In this document: positions 46,851 through 58,487 of the stretch, one piece after another
Layout: every line of letters begins with the position of its first letter
How positions within the stretch are numbered: position 1 is the stretch's first letter
NCBI GenBank assembly: GCA_001986395.2
Contig: MQVO02000004.1
Coordinates: 1,364,001 to 1,428,000, forward strand
DNA: 64,000 nucleotides
Direction of reading: 5' to 3'
Source of the DNA: Irpex lacteus
Lineage: Eukaryota > Basidiomycota > Agaricomycetes > Polyporales > Irpicaceae
Position numbers and translations under genes: made by a program
The notes under the pieces: generated by a model
What the model was told of the DNA's origin: nothing
The model's input: only the letters and a program-made list of their open reading frames with translations
The model's database searches: none

Positions 46851-47128
46851 GGCTGTCTTGTGCAGAGACAAGCAGCCAATTGCCGCTTCGATTATTGCAC
46901 GGAAATGATAGCCGCCGCATGTCCCGAAAAGGCAGCGTCGGGACAGTGACGCCTACGAGTGTCACGAGAGAAGCGACCGGTTTAGATTAGCCGGATGGAA
47001 GTGCACCGGCTTGGAGGCCTCTCACAACACTATCACACTCTTAAGCGTATCAACTGCTGTATATATACCATGCTCTTCCCCACCTGTAATCATCACTTCC
47101 CCAGTCTTCCTCGACCACCACCGCCATC
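46851..47128. promoter_or_regulatory. Divergent promoter region, CYC3 / nitronate monooxygenase
   Basis: Interval between two divergent start codons. It contains ATATATACC about 70 bases before the start codon of the rightward gene, a plausible TATA box. Confidence 0.4.
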
Positions 47129-48621
47129 ATGCCGTCCTCACCACAAATCCTCTCTACCCCTCTCACAAAGCTCTTCAAAATTAATCATCCTGTGATGCTC
47201 GCAGGTACGCGTTGTGTGTTCATAAACATGCGCGACATGATACTAACAATCCCCTAGGTATGAACGTCGCCGCTGGCCCCAAACTAGCAGCAGCAGTCAC
47301 CAATGCAGGTACGCACACACGCCATACATGTCCTCACATATTCCTCACAACCACTCCAGGTGGCATTGGGGTAATCGGTGGTCTCCGCCAAAACCCCAAG
47401 ATGTTGCAAAAGTCTATTGACGAGATCAAAGAGAACCTCGAGGACAAGAACGCTCCCTTCGGTGTTGATTTACTCCTCCCCCAGGTTGGCGGCAACGCCA
47501 GGAAGACAAACGTACGTCTCCTATATGTATCCCTGTTACCGCGGTATTTGGGAGAGAAGGCTTACCGACGTCACGCTTGTCAATAGTATGATTACACGAA
47601 TGGACAACTGCCTGAACTCGTGGACGTCATCATCCGAAACAAGGCTGCACTCTTCGTCTGTGCTGTCGGTGTCCCTCCAAAAGAGATGGTCGACAAATTG
47701 CACGCAGCCGGTATCCCCGTCATGAAGTACGCTTACTTCCCTTACCTATATCCCTTCAGGTCTCTCATGCAAATTCCCTTTCACTAGCATGGTCGGACAC
47801 CCGAAACACGTCGCCAAAGCCCTTGAGCGCGGTGTCGACATCATTTGCGCACAGGGCGGCGAAGGTGGAGGTCACACGGGTGACACGCCCTTCTCTGTCC
47901 TTATTCCCGCTTGCCTTGACGCTGTCAATGGACACAAGTCCCCTCTGACAGGCGAGCAAATCCTCGTCGTCGCCGCGGGAGGTATCGCAGACGGAAGAGG
48001 CCTTGCCGCCGCACTCGCGTAAGTCTCCATGAAGTTAAAACGAATACCATCCTAATACTTACATTTATCCTATGCAATGTAGATACGGCGCTGCAGGCGT
48101 CTGGGTAGGCACTCGTTTCGTCGCCTCGACCGAAGCCGGCGCTCCACCCAAGCACAAACAAGAGCTCGTCTCCGCCGGTTTCGACGACACCGTCCGCACA
48201 CTCATCTACACCGGCCGACCTTTGAACGTTCGCAAGACGAAATACGTCGAAGATTGGGAACAGAACCGCCAAAGTGAGATCAAGGAGTTGACGAGCAAGG
48301 GCACGATCCCGCATGAGCTTGAGGTGGAGAAGAAGCCTGAAGTTTCGGTCCCGGGGAGACCTTGGTTGATGGGGAAGGTGGCTGCGTTGGTTAATGTGAG
48401 TTGCTGGCCCTCTGAATACTGCTTTGAATGTGTTGTTGACGATGGTTTCCCTCTACTCTCGTAGGATGTCAAACCGGCGAAGGAGATGTACGTACCGTTT
48501 TTCTTCCCTTCGTTTCGTGTTTGCTAACATTCGCTCTCCCAGTGTCGACGAGATGGTGACCACAGCCGCCAAGCGTCTCAACGAGACCTCAAGTTTCGTC
48601 GTCGCCAGGACTAAGCTATAG
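47129..48621 (+). CDS. Nitronate monooxygenase (2-nitropropane dioxygenase family)
   Basis: FMN-dependent TIM-barrel enzyme oxidising alkyl nitronates such as propionate-3-nitronate to carbonyl compounds and nitrite. Start MPSSPQILSTPLTKLFKINH, then PVMLAG, MNVAAGPKLAAAVTNAGGIG, and GLRQNPKMLQKSIDEIKENL. FMN-site and catalytic segments are IICAQGGEGGGHTGDTPFSV, VVAAGGIADGRGLAAALAYG and GVWVGTRFVASTEA. The end is RLNETSSFVVARTKL. Introns split the gene into about eight exons. The His in GGHTGD matches the usual catalytic histidine. About 350 residues. It may protect against plant nitro-toxins, but nothing nearby supports a dedicated pathway. Confidence 0.92.
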
Positions 48622-49551
48622 GTCGACCGGTTGTGACCTCGAGCCCTTGGACTGTCGCTTTACTCATCTACTACCATTGTCATTCTTGATTTCCTTTTCT
48701 GTGAATCCTGTTGGATATAGGAGTATGTATGTACGTTAACGATTCGCTGTAAATATCTCATTACCTCATGTTCTGAGCGAGTAAGATGAAGGTGAAGAAG
48801 AGGGGGGAAGTATACGCACAAAGGAACGCACACTAGTATCACCGTGACCATGGTGGATTAGTTGTATAGGTATATGAATACGAATGTGAGGATAGATACA
48901 AGTCACACCTGCACGCTAAGCACGATCGGCCGGAAGTGGGTGGAGAAAAAAAGGAGGTTACGATACAAGAGGTTGTGAGACGAAGAGATCTAGAGGAGAA
49001 GAAGAGAGAAATAAAGAGAGTGAAAGTACGAGCGAGAGAGATAACGTAGTATAAATACGTGGTATCCTACGTCGGGTCGGGGTCTAAAGGTCGCAGACTG
49101 CGTATACTGCGGTCTGTCGGGGGTAGAACGAAGAGTGGGGAGTAGAAGAGAGAGAGAAACGGAGAGAGGGGAAGAGAGAGAAAATAGGCTACAGAGGTTC
49201 AGTTTCATGTTCGAATTGAGAAGAGAGATGGAGAGATAGAGAGAAAGGAAAGAGGGGTATGCAGCATTGAGATGCGCAATAATCAAGAAACTAAGTAGAT
49301 AAGTGGTTATTTAACCGAGTGTACGAACGAACACGCTGGAGAGGCGCAATAAATATGGGAGGAACCACGGAGAACGGTTTCGCAGGGCAAAGAGGGCGGA
49401 CTCGAGAGGCGGAGCGGAGAGAAGAGCCAAGTCTCAATACACCCTCCAGCAGAGATCCACGCGTAGGATGTTCAATGCGGAGACTTCGAACACTCCCCAG
49501 GGAGGCGTCCGCGTCGAGGGGGTATGAAAGAGCCTGGCTGTGCGAGAGTTT
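48622..49551. other. Intergenic with purine-rich tract
   Basis: The part from about 48940 to 49260 is strongly purine-rich on the plus strand (runs of GAGAGA and GAAGAG). This would be pyrimidine-rich 3' UTR on the coding strand of the downstream kinase gene. No open frame looks real. Confidence 0.55.
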
Positions 49552-51106
49552 CTAGAACTCTAGAAATTGGTATTCGACAGGGTCGAAACGTTTGTGGATG
49601 TCTCGAGGGCTCTCTTCGTGTACCAGGCCGGGGATTTCTTCGGCTGGAGGGAGAGGGAGGCGGGAGAAGTGGCGCATGTCTTCTACGGAGGATACGTGCG
49701 GAACGATTGGCGCCTGTATAAAGATTGTTGGTTAAAACCGTCAATGGATGTTATAAGAAATCCTGCTTACTCTGATCTCACGACGCTCGAGGGCATCCCA
49801 GTCGACACCTCTGAACCATGGATGTTCCAGTACGTCCTGTGCACCACCGATCAAATTGCCCAACCGTTTGCTCCTATCAGGGTGTAAGAAAGCCTTGATA
49901 ATATCTCTCGACAGGTGATCCATATCCTTCGGCCAATGAATCTTTCCCCTCAGTATTTTCTCGTAGATCCCATATGCAGTTTCGTCGAAGAATGGAGGAT
50001 ACCCGACCATCATCTCGTACGCCAGGATTCCACAGGCCCACCAGTCAGCTGCCTTTCCGTGTCCGTCAGATTGTATAATCTCGGGTGCGAGGTATTCCGG
50101 TGTGCCACACAACGTCCAGGTACGGTCATCTACGATTTTGGCGAAACCGAAGTCCGTGAGACGGACGTAGCCACGCGAGTCAAGGAGCAGGTTCTCAGGT
50201 TTGAGGTCACGATAGATGATGTTGAAAGAGTGGAGATACTTGAGCGCGAGTATGATTGTGGCCAGGTAGAAGCGAGTCACGTCTGGAGTGAACCGTTGCG
50301 CGCGTCGAAGATGAGTGAAGAGTTCGCCTCCGGGGACATATGAGAGGAGCATGTATATGTTCATGCTATCTTGGAATGTGGCATACAAGTCCACAATGAA
50401 TGGGTGTCGGACGCGGGATAGGATGTATCGCTCTGCGTTGACGTGCTCCACTTGTCGTAGACGTACAATTTCGTTCTTTCGGAGGACTTTCATGGCGAAA
50501 CAGTTGTTTACTCCATTCGAGGATGTACCACGAAGCTTGACAAGAAGGACACGACCAAAGGTTCCAGTACCTATATCGAAGAGACACACTGAGAGAAACG
50601 ATGGAAAGAACTGTGACGTTCTACGTACCTAATGTACCCTTGACCTCAAAGTCCGTTAACCTCAATGGCCCTCCCTTCTGTACATGCGATTGTTCATCCT
50701 CCAAATGTCTCACGGGCGGGGCAACGTTGCCGGGTGTAGATAGTCGCCGAGAGTCCACGTCCATCCGTTCACCGGACTGCAGTGCCTCCCGACTAGCTCT
50801 CCTGGACCCAGGTACAGGCCTCATCACCTGTAAAGCGCCACTCTTCACCTGCTGTGCTCCGTTCGTGTGATCCATTGAAGGTTGAGCAGAAGTGTCGTTG
50901 GTAACAGGTGGAAGTGCGTGGTGTTGAGTGCCATTCTCGCTACGGCCTGGGGATAGTGGAGGAGTAATCGGGCCGTCGGTTACCATGAAAGTCGAATCTC
51001 GTTTAGCGGAGACGTTCTCCGTGAAAGGGCCCAGACGGAGTGGTTCGATGGAGACTGAGAGGGGTAAAGAGGCAGATCTATATCCTGGATAGATTGTTTG
51101 GTCCAT
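49552..51106 (-). CDS. cAMP-dependent protein kinase catalytic subunit (AGC family)
   Basis: Ser/Thr kinase released from its regulatory subunit by cAMP, controlling nutrient and morphology programmes. Starts MDQTIYPGYRSASLPLSVSI, with a Ser/Pro-rich N-terminal extension of about 155 residues typical of fungal PKA. The kinase domain shows DFEVKGTLGTGTFGRVLLVK (Gly loop), FAMKVLRKNEI (ATP-binding Lys), YRDLKPENLLLD (catalytic loop), LTDFGFAK and the T-loop TWTLCGTPEYLAPEIIQSDG. The last exon gives APIVPHVSSVEDMRHFSRLP and ends FDPVEYQFLEF, a FxxF hydrophobic motif at the very C-terminus as in PKA. Three exons. About 500 residues. PKA rather than PKG or Sch9 is supported by that terminal motif. 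Confidence 0.93.
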
Positions 51107-52125
51107 TTGGGCACAAGGCTACAAAAGTCCGTTTGATTAGGGAATTTAGTGACGGATGCTGTGAGGGAAAGCGTTGAGCCACACAAAATGTCTGAACAGT
51201 AAACGAGCGACATACTTCAGGATTAAATTGTGAGTAAAAAAGATATTGTAGAAGGAAGAAAGGGACGATATTGCCGCCTCAGGGTGTATATATAGCTGGC
51301 AGTAGACCGAGACGGCGCGAGATACGTAGTCAGCAGCGGCGCTGATCAGAGTGCCCCGTCCCGACCTGCAAGTTTATTAGCTGATTTTTCAGAATAGTTC
51401 CAGGATGAGTATAGTATGCGCCTGCGCAAGGCAAGGTCAGTAGGGATACAGCTGGATAATGGTGGTTGGGAGGAGAAGGGAATGGTCGCGGTAGTGGTCA
51501 AAGCTCTCAACTTTGAATGGACATCCATCAAAACGGGCAGAGATGAGCAATACAATCGGCCACGTGTATAGCGCGTCTATCAAGGGTTGCGCTCGATTTA
51601 GGCAGCTGTCGTGGTTGAAACTGGGGCATTTTTCGCACCAGCCCGACATCTCCATGGCATGTTGCTACGGGAAAGCATATGTACTTGTCCTCCATGGTTC
51701 AACGGTTTTGCCATGAAATGTCCATCGCATTGGCAACCAGAACGTCAGGCCATGTCAAAGACCGCTCAACTTTCCACGTTCGCCGGCCTCAATACAACCT
51801 TGATCAACAGTATCTAATCAGCGAGAGTGGTAGATGTTGTCGAAAGATAGATGCAATAGAGGGGCGAGCAAATATCTTATGCCGCCCCTAACTTGTCAAG
51901 GAAGATATGCAACAGGCTTCCAGATAGTAGCAGACTGATCCACATGTATTAGACTTGGTATTAGTACTGTCTTCCGTATATCCAGAGGTCATTCTTTACA
52001 TCACCCGTTCCAATGTCGGCTTGTTAGATGACATAGATTCCACGCCATGCCATATTCGCCGACGAGCATACACAAAGGTTCAGCTGGGTATTCTCGGACT
52101 GATATTGGCCATCATCATCTATACA
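51107..52125. other. PKA promoter region and DODA 3' flank
   Basis: About 1 kb. TATATATAGC near 51286 could be the PKA TATA box. The rest shows short unconvincing frames. Confidence 0.45.
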
Positions 52126-53560
52126 TCACAATCCAAAAGCGATGGTAGGTGATCCATATATTCCGTTGATGATCTTTGCATCCCCTCCTTCTCCGGCGCC
52201 AGCAGCCACATAGATCGGCACAAAGTGATCCTCCCGTGGATGAGCAGCACGGAACGCAGGGTGTTTCGTGAGTGCCTTTAGGCGTTCCTTGCGGCGATCG
52301 CCCTAAGAGTGGTTCCAGTCAGTTCCCCTGAGATGTACATCATGATAGCGTTAGGAGCAATTCACTCACATCTGGTTCAGCCGCTGCTTCCAGGACTGCC
52401 CTATCAAACTCTTTGTAGTGCGGGCCCGCTGTTTCTTCCGCGAAGGCAGAGAAATCGCGCAAGTTGTGGACGATCAGGCCCCCAGATATAATCAAGATTT
52501 GTTCCTCTCTAAGATGTATTCAGAAAAATGATGAGACTGGAATGATGATCACAGACAGCGTTCAACTGACCTCAGTTTCTTCACCGCCTGTCCGATCCGC
52601 CAGTTATCCTCTGGATCGAGCGTGCTGTCCATTGATACTTCAATGATAGGGACTTCAGTAAACTCCTCGCCGAACATGATCCTAAATGGTACGAAGACGC
52701 CGTGGTCAAATCCGGGTGACTTCTTATGCAGACCATCTAAACCACGCGGCTCGAGTTTCGTAGTGGTCCGCGCAGGTATGCCAGCCTACATGCCAGAGAC
52801 GATGAGATAGATATCTTTGACATATAGGTCACATCGCTCACCGCTTTGAATACCTGTACAACCCGTTGAGAAATGGCACTGTCTCCACGCGACTTGAACT
52901 TGAGCTGATACAGTTCCGGAGGGAACCCGTAGTAATCATAGAAGAGGGGGTTCTCATCGCCATAGTCAGACACTTCATATCAAAATTAGTTGTTTGCTGC
53001 TAAACTGGCTCGAACCTGAACTAAGACTCACCTAAACGTTCACCGGAGGTGTCCCAATGAGCACTGAAGACAACAATAGCCTTCGGCTTGTACTTCTGCA
53101 GTAAAGCCGGGCCAAAGTCCTTCAAGAAGCGAGCGTTAGGCCCGTTGGGACCATTATGCGCCAGCGTTGCAGAAGGTCCCCTGAAATCTTCAGCGTTGTT
53201 GAAAGCTAGCATAGGCGAGCCATGTCCGAAGAAGAACACAGGAATCCTAGACGGATTTTCCGGGAGGGAATCGAGGGCTTTCTTCCACTCCTCTTGCGTC
53301 CTTGGACCTAGATGAGACATCGTAGACAGGCTGGTCGTCGCGTTGCGTCTGTTATACTGGAGGGACCGCTGAAGCGATGTCCGCAGAGGTTGAAGGCTTG
53401 GGAGCTTGAACACGACTGCGAATAAGGCAGCTAAGAGCGCGAGCTGAAAGATTGTCCTGTATGCCAGGGCGACGAGGCGAATGGTGCAAAGTAGCGTGTT
53501 GTCGCCATAGTTGAGAACGAGGTCGCTGTTATATGCAGTCTCGAGTTGCGAAATTCGCAA
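52126..53560 (-). CDS. Extradiol aromatic ring-opening dioxygenase, LigB/DODA type
   Basis: Non-haem metal-dependent dioxygenase that opens catechol rings, related to 4,5-DOPA dioxygenase. Core sequence: SRIPVFFFGHGSPMLAFNN (first metal His), KPKAIVVFSAHWDTSGERLG (second His), SDYGDENPLFYDYYGFPPEL, DHGVFVPFRIMFGEEFTEVP and LIISGGLIVHNLRDFSAFAE (third conserved His). The end is YGSPTIAFGL. Four exons or more. The longest frame starts at 53560 and adds about 80 residues with a hydrophobic helix (FQLALLAALFAVVFKL), which could anchor the enzyme or target it. A shorter start, MSHLGPRTQEEWKKALDSLP near 53320, matches the usual family start. Substrate cannot be told from sequence. Confidence 0.88.
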
Positions 53561-53769
53561 TGCGAAGCTGCGATATTAGCAAGCCTATAGAGTGTTGACA
53601 CTAATACACTCACGTAAGCAGATCAGAACACTTATAATGGCGCCTATTTACGTACCTGGAACTCAGACAGTAACGACGTTGGTCGCCACCAAGGAACGGT
53701 CGATTTATAGTCGCGTTTCATTACTCTTGACAAGAACTAGACTGTTGTAGCGTGTACCTATAGAGACAC

Positions 53770-55160
53770 ATGGCAAACAGAGTAGGAGCAAGCAGCTGGC
53801 TGAGGGGGACCATTGTCCGCAAAGGCGGTGGTTCCTCAATAGCCAGCACGCGAACGAACACCCCGCAGATTCAAAGCACCTCCACGACAATATTTGGTGG
53901 TGGTGTCAAGGATCCATCTGGGAGGACATCCGAGTACTTTGTGAGTAACGTCGCCCCCTCTTTGTATGTACTGATTCCTAATGAGCGCCGCGCTGAATAA
54001 TACGGCCGTTAGGCAATGGACGACCAATGTCCTGTATGTAAATCCGATCGCTACTTGAACCCCAAGCTACGGTTGCTTGTCAGCGCATGTTACCATAAGA
54101 TGTAGGCCTTCCATCAGCATATCCCGTCATCAGAATACTAAACGAGAGCAATAGGTGCGAGTCATGCATTGACAGACTATTCACACTAGGCCCAGCACCG
54201 TGCCCGATATGTAACAAGACCTTACGCAAGCTGGCATTTACCCCTCAGACCTTCGAGGATCTGGATGTGGAAAAAGAAGTGGCCGTACGGCGGCGTATAG
54301 CGAAAGAGTAAGCGTGCTCTCGTCATCTTTGTACCTGTGATAAATCACCGACCGGGATGCTTTGATAGCTTTAACAAACGTCAGGAGGATTTTCCAGACT
54401 TGCGATCGTATAATGACTACTTGGAGGAAGTTGAAGATATCGGTATGCATCTGACTGCACTCCCATCCCTAAGCACCGAAGTACTGACGAATCCTTAGCG
54501 TTTAACCTCATCAACGACATTGATATACCAGAGACCGAGGCCCGCATAGCGAAATACAAACAAGAGAATGCGGAAACCATCCGTCTCAACCACGAACGTG
54601 AGGAACAATATGCGCAGTACCTCAAAGAGCTCGAAGAGGCTGAGCGGCAAGAACGTGAACAACGGGCGTTGGAGCTGCGACGAGCGGAAGAGGAGGAGCG
54701 AGAGGAACGTGAGAAAGGTAGACAGGAGCTCATTGACAAACTGGAGACGAGCAACAAGGACGCGGCGAAGCTTGTCGCACGAGCGAAGCTAGAGGCACAG
54801 AGACGTGCATCTTCCAGAGTATCAACGAACGCCTTTGCCAGTTCTACAAGGGGAAGAGGACGGGCTGCCCCAGTAGCTGCCATCCCCGATGTTCCTCATG
54901 TTCCACTTGAAGACGACTGGTATGCGTACGAGGACAAGATTACGCTAAGGACCGATTACGACGATCCGATTAGTGAAGCTGTCAGGCGGGATAGGGAGGG
55001 TATCATGCGAGCTGGAGGGTACTTTATGGAACAAGCTTGGGAGAGAGCATTGCGATGCGCAGTTGCGGGCTTGGAGATTGCCCCTCTAAAAGGTTTACAC
55101 CCTACTGCTTCCAGCTTGCCCACCTCGCAAAGTGGTGATGTTACGATGGCATCAGCTTGA
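53770..55160 (+). CDS. TFB3: CDK-activating kinase assembly factor MAT1/TFB3
   Basis: TFIIH subunit that holds Cdk7 and cyclin H together. After a 55-residue N-terminal extension ([20 protein letters not shown]) comes a RING finger: [37 protein letters not shown] and [11 protein letters not shown]. The MAT1 central region follows: [61 protein letters not shown] long charged coiled coil ([20 protein letters not shown]) precedes a C-terminal segment with [20 protein letters not shown]. Introns near 53941, 54105, 54308 and 54443 all restore the frame. About 370 residues, as expected. Confidence 0.94.
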
Positions 55161-55333
55161 GGTATAGAGTATTGTTCGTTTGTTTGTTATCCATCGAAGT
55201 ATCCTTGTTATGCGAGCCGTGGTATACTACCCAAGTACTATCGTGTATATTATACAGTATTAAATTATCCGATCAGAAAGCAGGAGTGAAGTAAGGTAGC
55301 TCGTTACTGTCCCTTAAGATGAAAATGCGACAT

Positions 55334-57308
55334 TTACACCGAGTTCACCGGTGGTATCCTCTGACTGGTCACGACCTTTCGAGCTTGTCGCTCCGACGGT
55401 GTCAGAGGATCAGTCATTGGGAAGTAAAGCACCTGATACTTATCCTTCTTTCTGTGAAGCCGTTCTAGTTAGCTACACCTTGACCGACTCGGGTTCCTAT
55501 GGCATAACTTACTCGAGAGTTTTCGTCTTGACCCGAAAGATATCAGCTGCCTTGTTCCAATTCACTTCAGTGGGACGCATGCCCGTCGACTCGCCTCCGC
55601 CCTCATCATCGCTGATAACAATGACCTCATCACCAGCTCGCACTCGCTTCGCATTTGACGATATCGCTCGTGCATGTTCTATGGACGCGTCGCTCGCATT
55701 ACGTTTGCGCCGACTTTTCTGTGGGTGGAAGACTTTGTTGACAACCTTGGACGGCGAGAGCTTGTGCTTCAAGGGACTGTGAGAGCGCTGATCCCCGTGA
55801 GATGATAGCTGTGATGGGAGTTCAGAGATGGCAAGTTGACGAAGCGGATCAGGAATCCGTCTAGCAGAAGGTCAATGTCAGGACGCCGAGCTAAAATAAA
55901 GGTATGCAGATTGAACGAGTACCTTGACGGGTCAAACATGAGTAGATCAATTGATCCATCCTTTTTGCGCTCAAAACCAATTACAGTCCGCGAGTGTCCT
56001 GAGTGTTGGAGGACGATCGGTGGCTTGTCTGTGATAATGATTGGGGAGGCTCCAAGCAACGCTTGATTAATATCAGCATGCCGGGAAGTGCCTTCGCCTT
56101 GTGAGAAATAATCGATAATCCAATTGACGAGTAGCTCAGGACCTGTCATATTCCTCTAGGTAAGACACAGTCTCGACTGTGAGGCGCTGGACTAAATTAC
56201 CTCGTCTGTTCAGCTCAAAGTCCACCAGGCGTGCTCTGATTTTACTGTCAGTATAATTGTAAAAAAGTTCAACGATGAGGCACGTACGGTACTCCTCGAT
56301 ATGTGAGCGCTACGTATAGTTCTACAAGAAGTTATGTTTTCTGCAAACAGTATCAAAGTGAAATATATAATTACCTGCGGTCCCAATCCACTTAGATGTA
56401 CCCGTTAGCTTATTTTTCAGCTGTTCAGCTCCTTCCTGATCGTACCCTTCAATAACAGATATTAATTATCAGCAACTTGGCTTTCCATACGAACTCGCTC
56501 TTTCATTCACCTTCTTTCCATGCTTCTTCGATCAACTTTTGCAACCTCCTGATTCCAGGAGGACTAGGAGATTCAAGCAGTGATGTGTATCGAGGTTGTT
56601 GTTCTTGACCCATAAGAGCCGTGCACGCCATCAAATAGTTCCGGTAACTGTAGTGTGCTTAGTGAGCCTAGTCCCTAACCTATGAGGTTAGTACACACCC
56701 ACAGCCCCAGCCTCTATCCCAGCCCTCTGATACCACGTGGACTACCGCAGGGGAGCACAAATACGCCTTCTGGATCAGGCCCTTGCTATGCGATTTGGCT
56801 AGAGCCTTCTTCAAGACGGGTATAAGTCCTATCAGCAATAGTAAGTTATATACGGTTTATACTTTGCTTTTAACTAACCGGGAGTAAAGTTAGACGGAGG
56901 TGCGCCATTACAAGAAAGATACCAGAAGGCATCATTCTTCTCCTTAGCCGAGTTCATTTTAGTGCTAAATAGTCGAGACTGAAATCTCTGTTTCTTCTGC
57001 CCGCCAGCGACTTGCTTCCTGGGAGAAGGCGTAGATGACCCGGCTATATATCACGGGTGTCGAACGTAATTCGAGTTATAGAATAGAGTGTTGGCACAAA
57101 CCTCGTGATTCCTCCGCAAAGTGATCGTTGCAATGTGCGTTCCGTTGGTCTGGAGACATGTGGCCAAGATCGCGGTGACATGCTGGACATTCTATAGCAC
57201 TGAAGCTCCGTATTAATTAAATGCAAGGTGGCCGCAAGCAATTAAAACATACGCCTCAGCCTGGTATAAGAACTGAATGTCGTCATCGCGGCCATCATGG
57301 CGAGCCAT
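55334..57308 (-). CDS. ZUP1-like deubiquitinase (peptidase family C78)
   Basis: Cysteine protease of the UfSP/ZUP1 family; ZUP1 cleaves K63-linked ubiquitin chains in genome maintenance. Starts MARHDGRDDDIQFLYQAE, spliced to AAIECPACHRDLGHMSPDQR and NAHCNDHF, a UBZ-type zinc finger (C-x2-C...H-x3-C). The C78 domain shows FWYLSCNGAPPSNFTP, KGLIQKAYLCSPAVVHVV, GWDRGWGCGYRNYLMACTAL (catalytic Cys), PPIVLQHSGHSRTVIGFERK (catalytic His) and IDLLMFDPSR (Asp). The tail holds a basic NLS-like stretch (HPQKSRRKRNASD), VIVISDDEGGGE, a possible SUMO-interacting motif, and ends SQRIPPVNSV. About nine exons. The zinc finger and substrate loop favour ZUP1 over UfSP2. Confidence 0.86.
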
Positions 57309-58342
57309 CTAAGTGGTTTTATGGGAGAAATCTGCTGATACATTAGCTCTGCGGTTCACGAAGTTAATGCTCAGCGAACCTCCTCCTCAGAGAGTGTGCA
57401 CGGGTTTGAGCGACTCAAACGGCGTGGCAGTAGGGAAGAAGGAAGGTGCACCATTCGCTTGCGGGTTCTGCGCAACACGTGGCCGACACGTGGAATTATT
57501 GATTGAGACGAACTTAGTGGAAGATGGACGATCTAACATCAATGGCCATGTAAGGTATTTGATGGCTTGGTGGCGTCCGCACCGCTCGGGCCACAGGGTC
57601 ACAGACCGTGACAATTTAAGTTTTACAGGCGTTGAATGACGCACACAAAACTTCAAGCTTCAAGCTGCGCCGCTCGCTCGAAACACACCACGTATATTTT
57701 TGTGAAGGATCACGACATGCAGTCAGTATCACGGTCGGGCTTCGCGCAGCACTAGACGCGATTACTACAACCCAAGACTCACATTCCAGAACTTCAAGTC
57801 GAATGTCGGCCGGAGTATAACGCAACTACAGTCTATTTATACTTACGACCGAGTGGCCAGCTAACAGAGGTTCGTTATTTTTGCCTATTACTACGTGCGA
57901 CATCCATATGCCATCTAATGAGCGCGATGCGTACACCCGCTGATTCCCTTGTGATCAAAATGTACAACAACTGCGGCACTCCAGTTTTTTGATCCGTACC
58001 CACCAAAAGCACAATCGGATAGCGTTTGCCATGAGATACATACCTTCGGCACGCTCTACGCTCGGTGAGCGTGAGAGGAACAGCTTGTATTCAAGTAGAC
58101 AGTGTATTCAAGCCGCTCAGGCCATAAGGTGTAGTCATCATGCTCGGTACCCCGCCGCGTAAAGGATCAAGTAAGAATGATAGCATGAACCACAACTGCG
58201 TGCGACTGAACGCGAATCGTCATTGTTGCATTCAATTCGCTCTTTCCAATAAGTCGAATATTCGCTTACCAGGTGAGCAAAGGGAGCAGCCGCTACACGG
58301 CAGTAACCTGGCCAAAACCAGACGGTTGAGTGGGCAAAGGCA
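57309..58342. other. Intergenic before the peptide-precursor gene
   Basis: No supported gene. Short frames on both strands have no recognisable domain. It should contain the distal promoter of the secreted peptide gene. Confidence 0.45.
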
Positions 58343-58350
58343 TATAAATA
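58343..58350 (+). promoter_or_regulatory. TATA box of the secreted peptide gene
   Basis: TATAAATA, about 145 bases before the proposed start codon. A strong TATA box suggests regulated, high expression. Confidence 0.55.
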
Positions 58351-58487
58351 CCCCTCCAACCAAAGTAGACAGTAGCCACAACCCAGCAGTATCTTTCTCC
58401 TTTCTCATTCGAGACGAGTAGAAAGGTAGGCTTCATTCATCCCGCGTACCAACCATGAGCTCACCTCCCGTCCTAGCAAATACCAGA

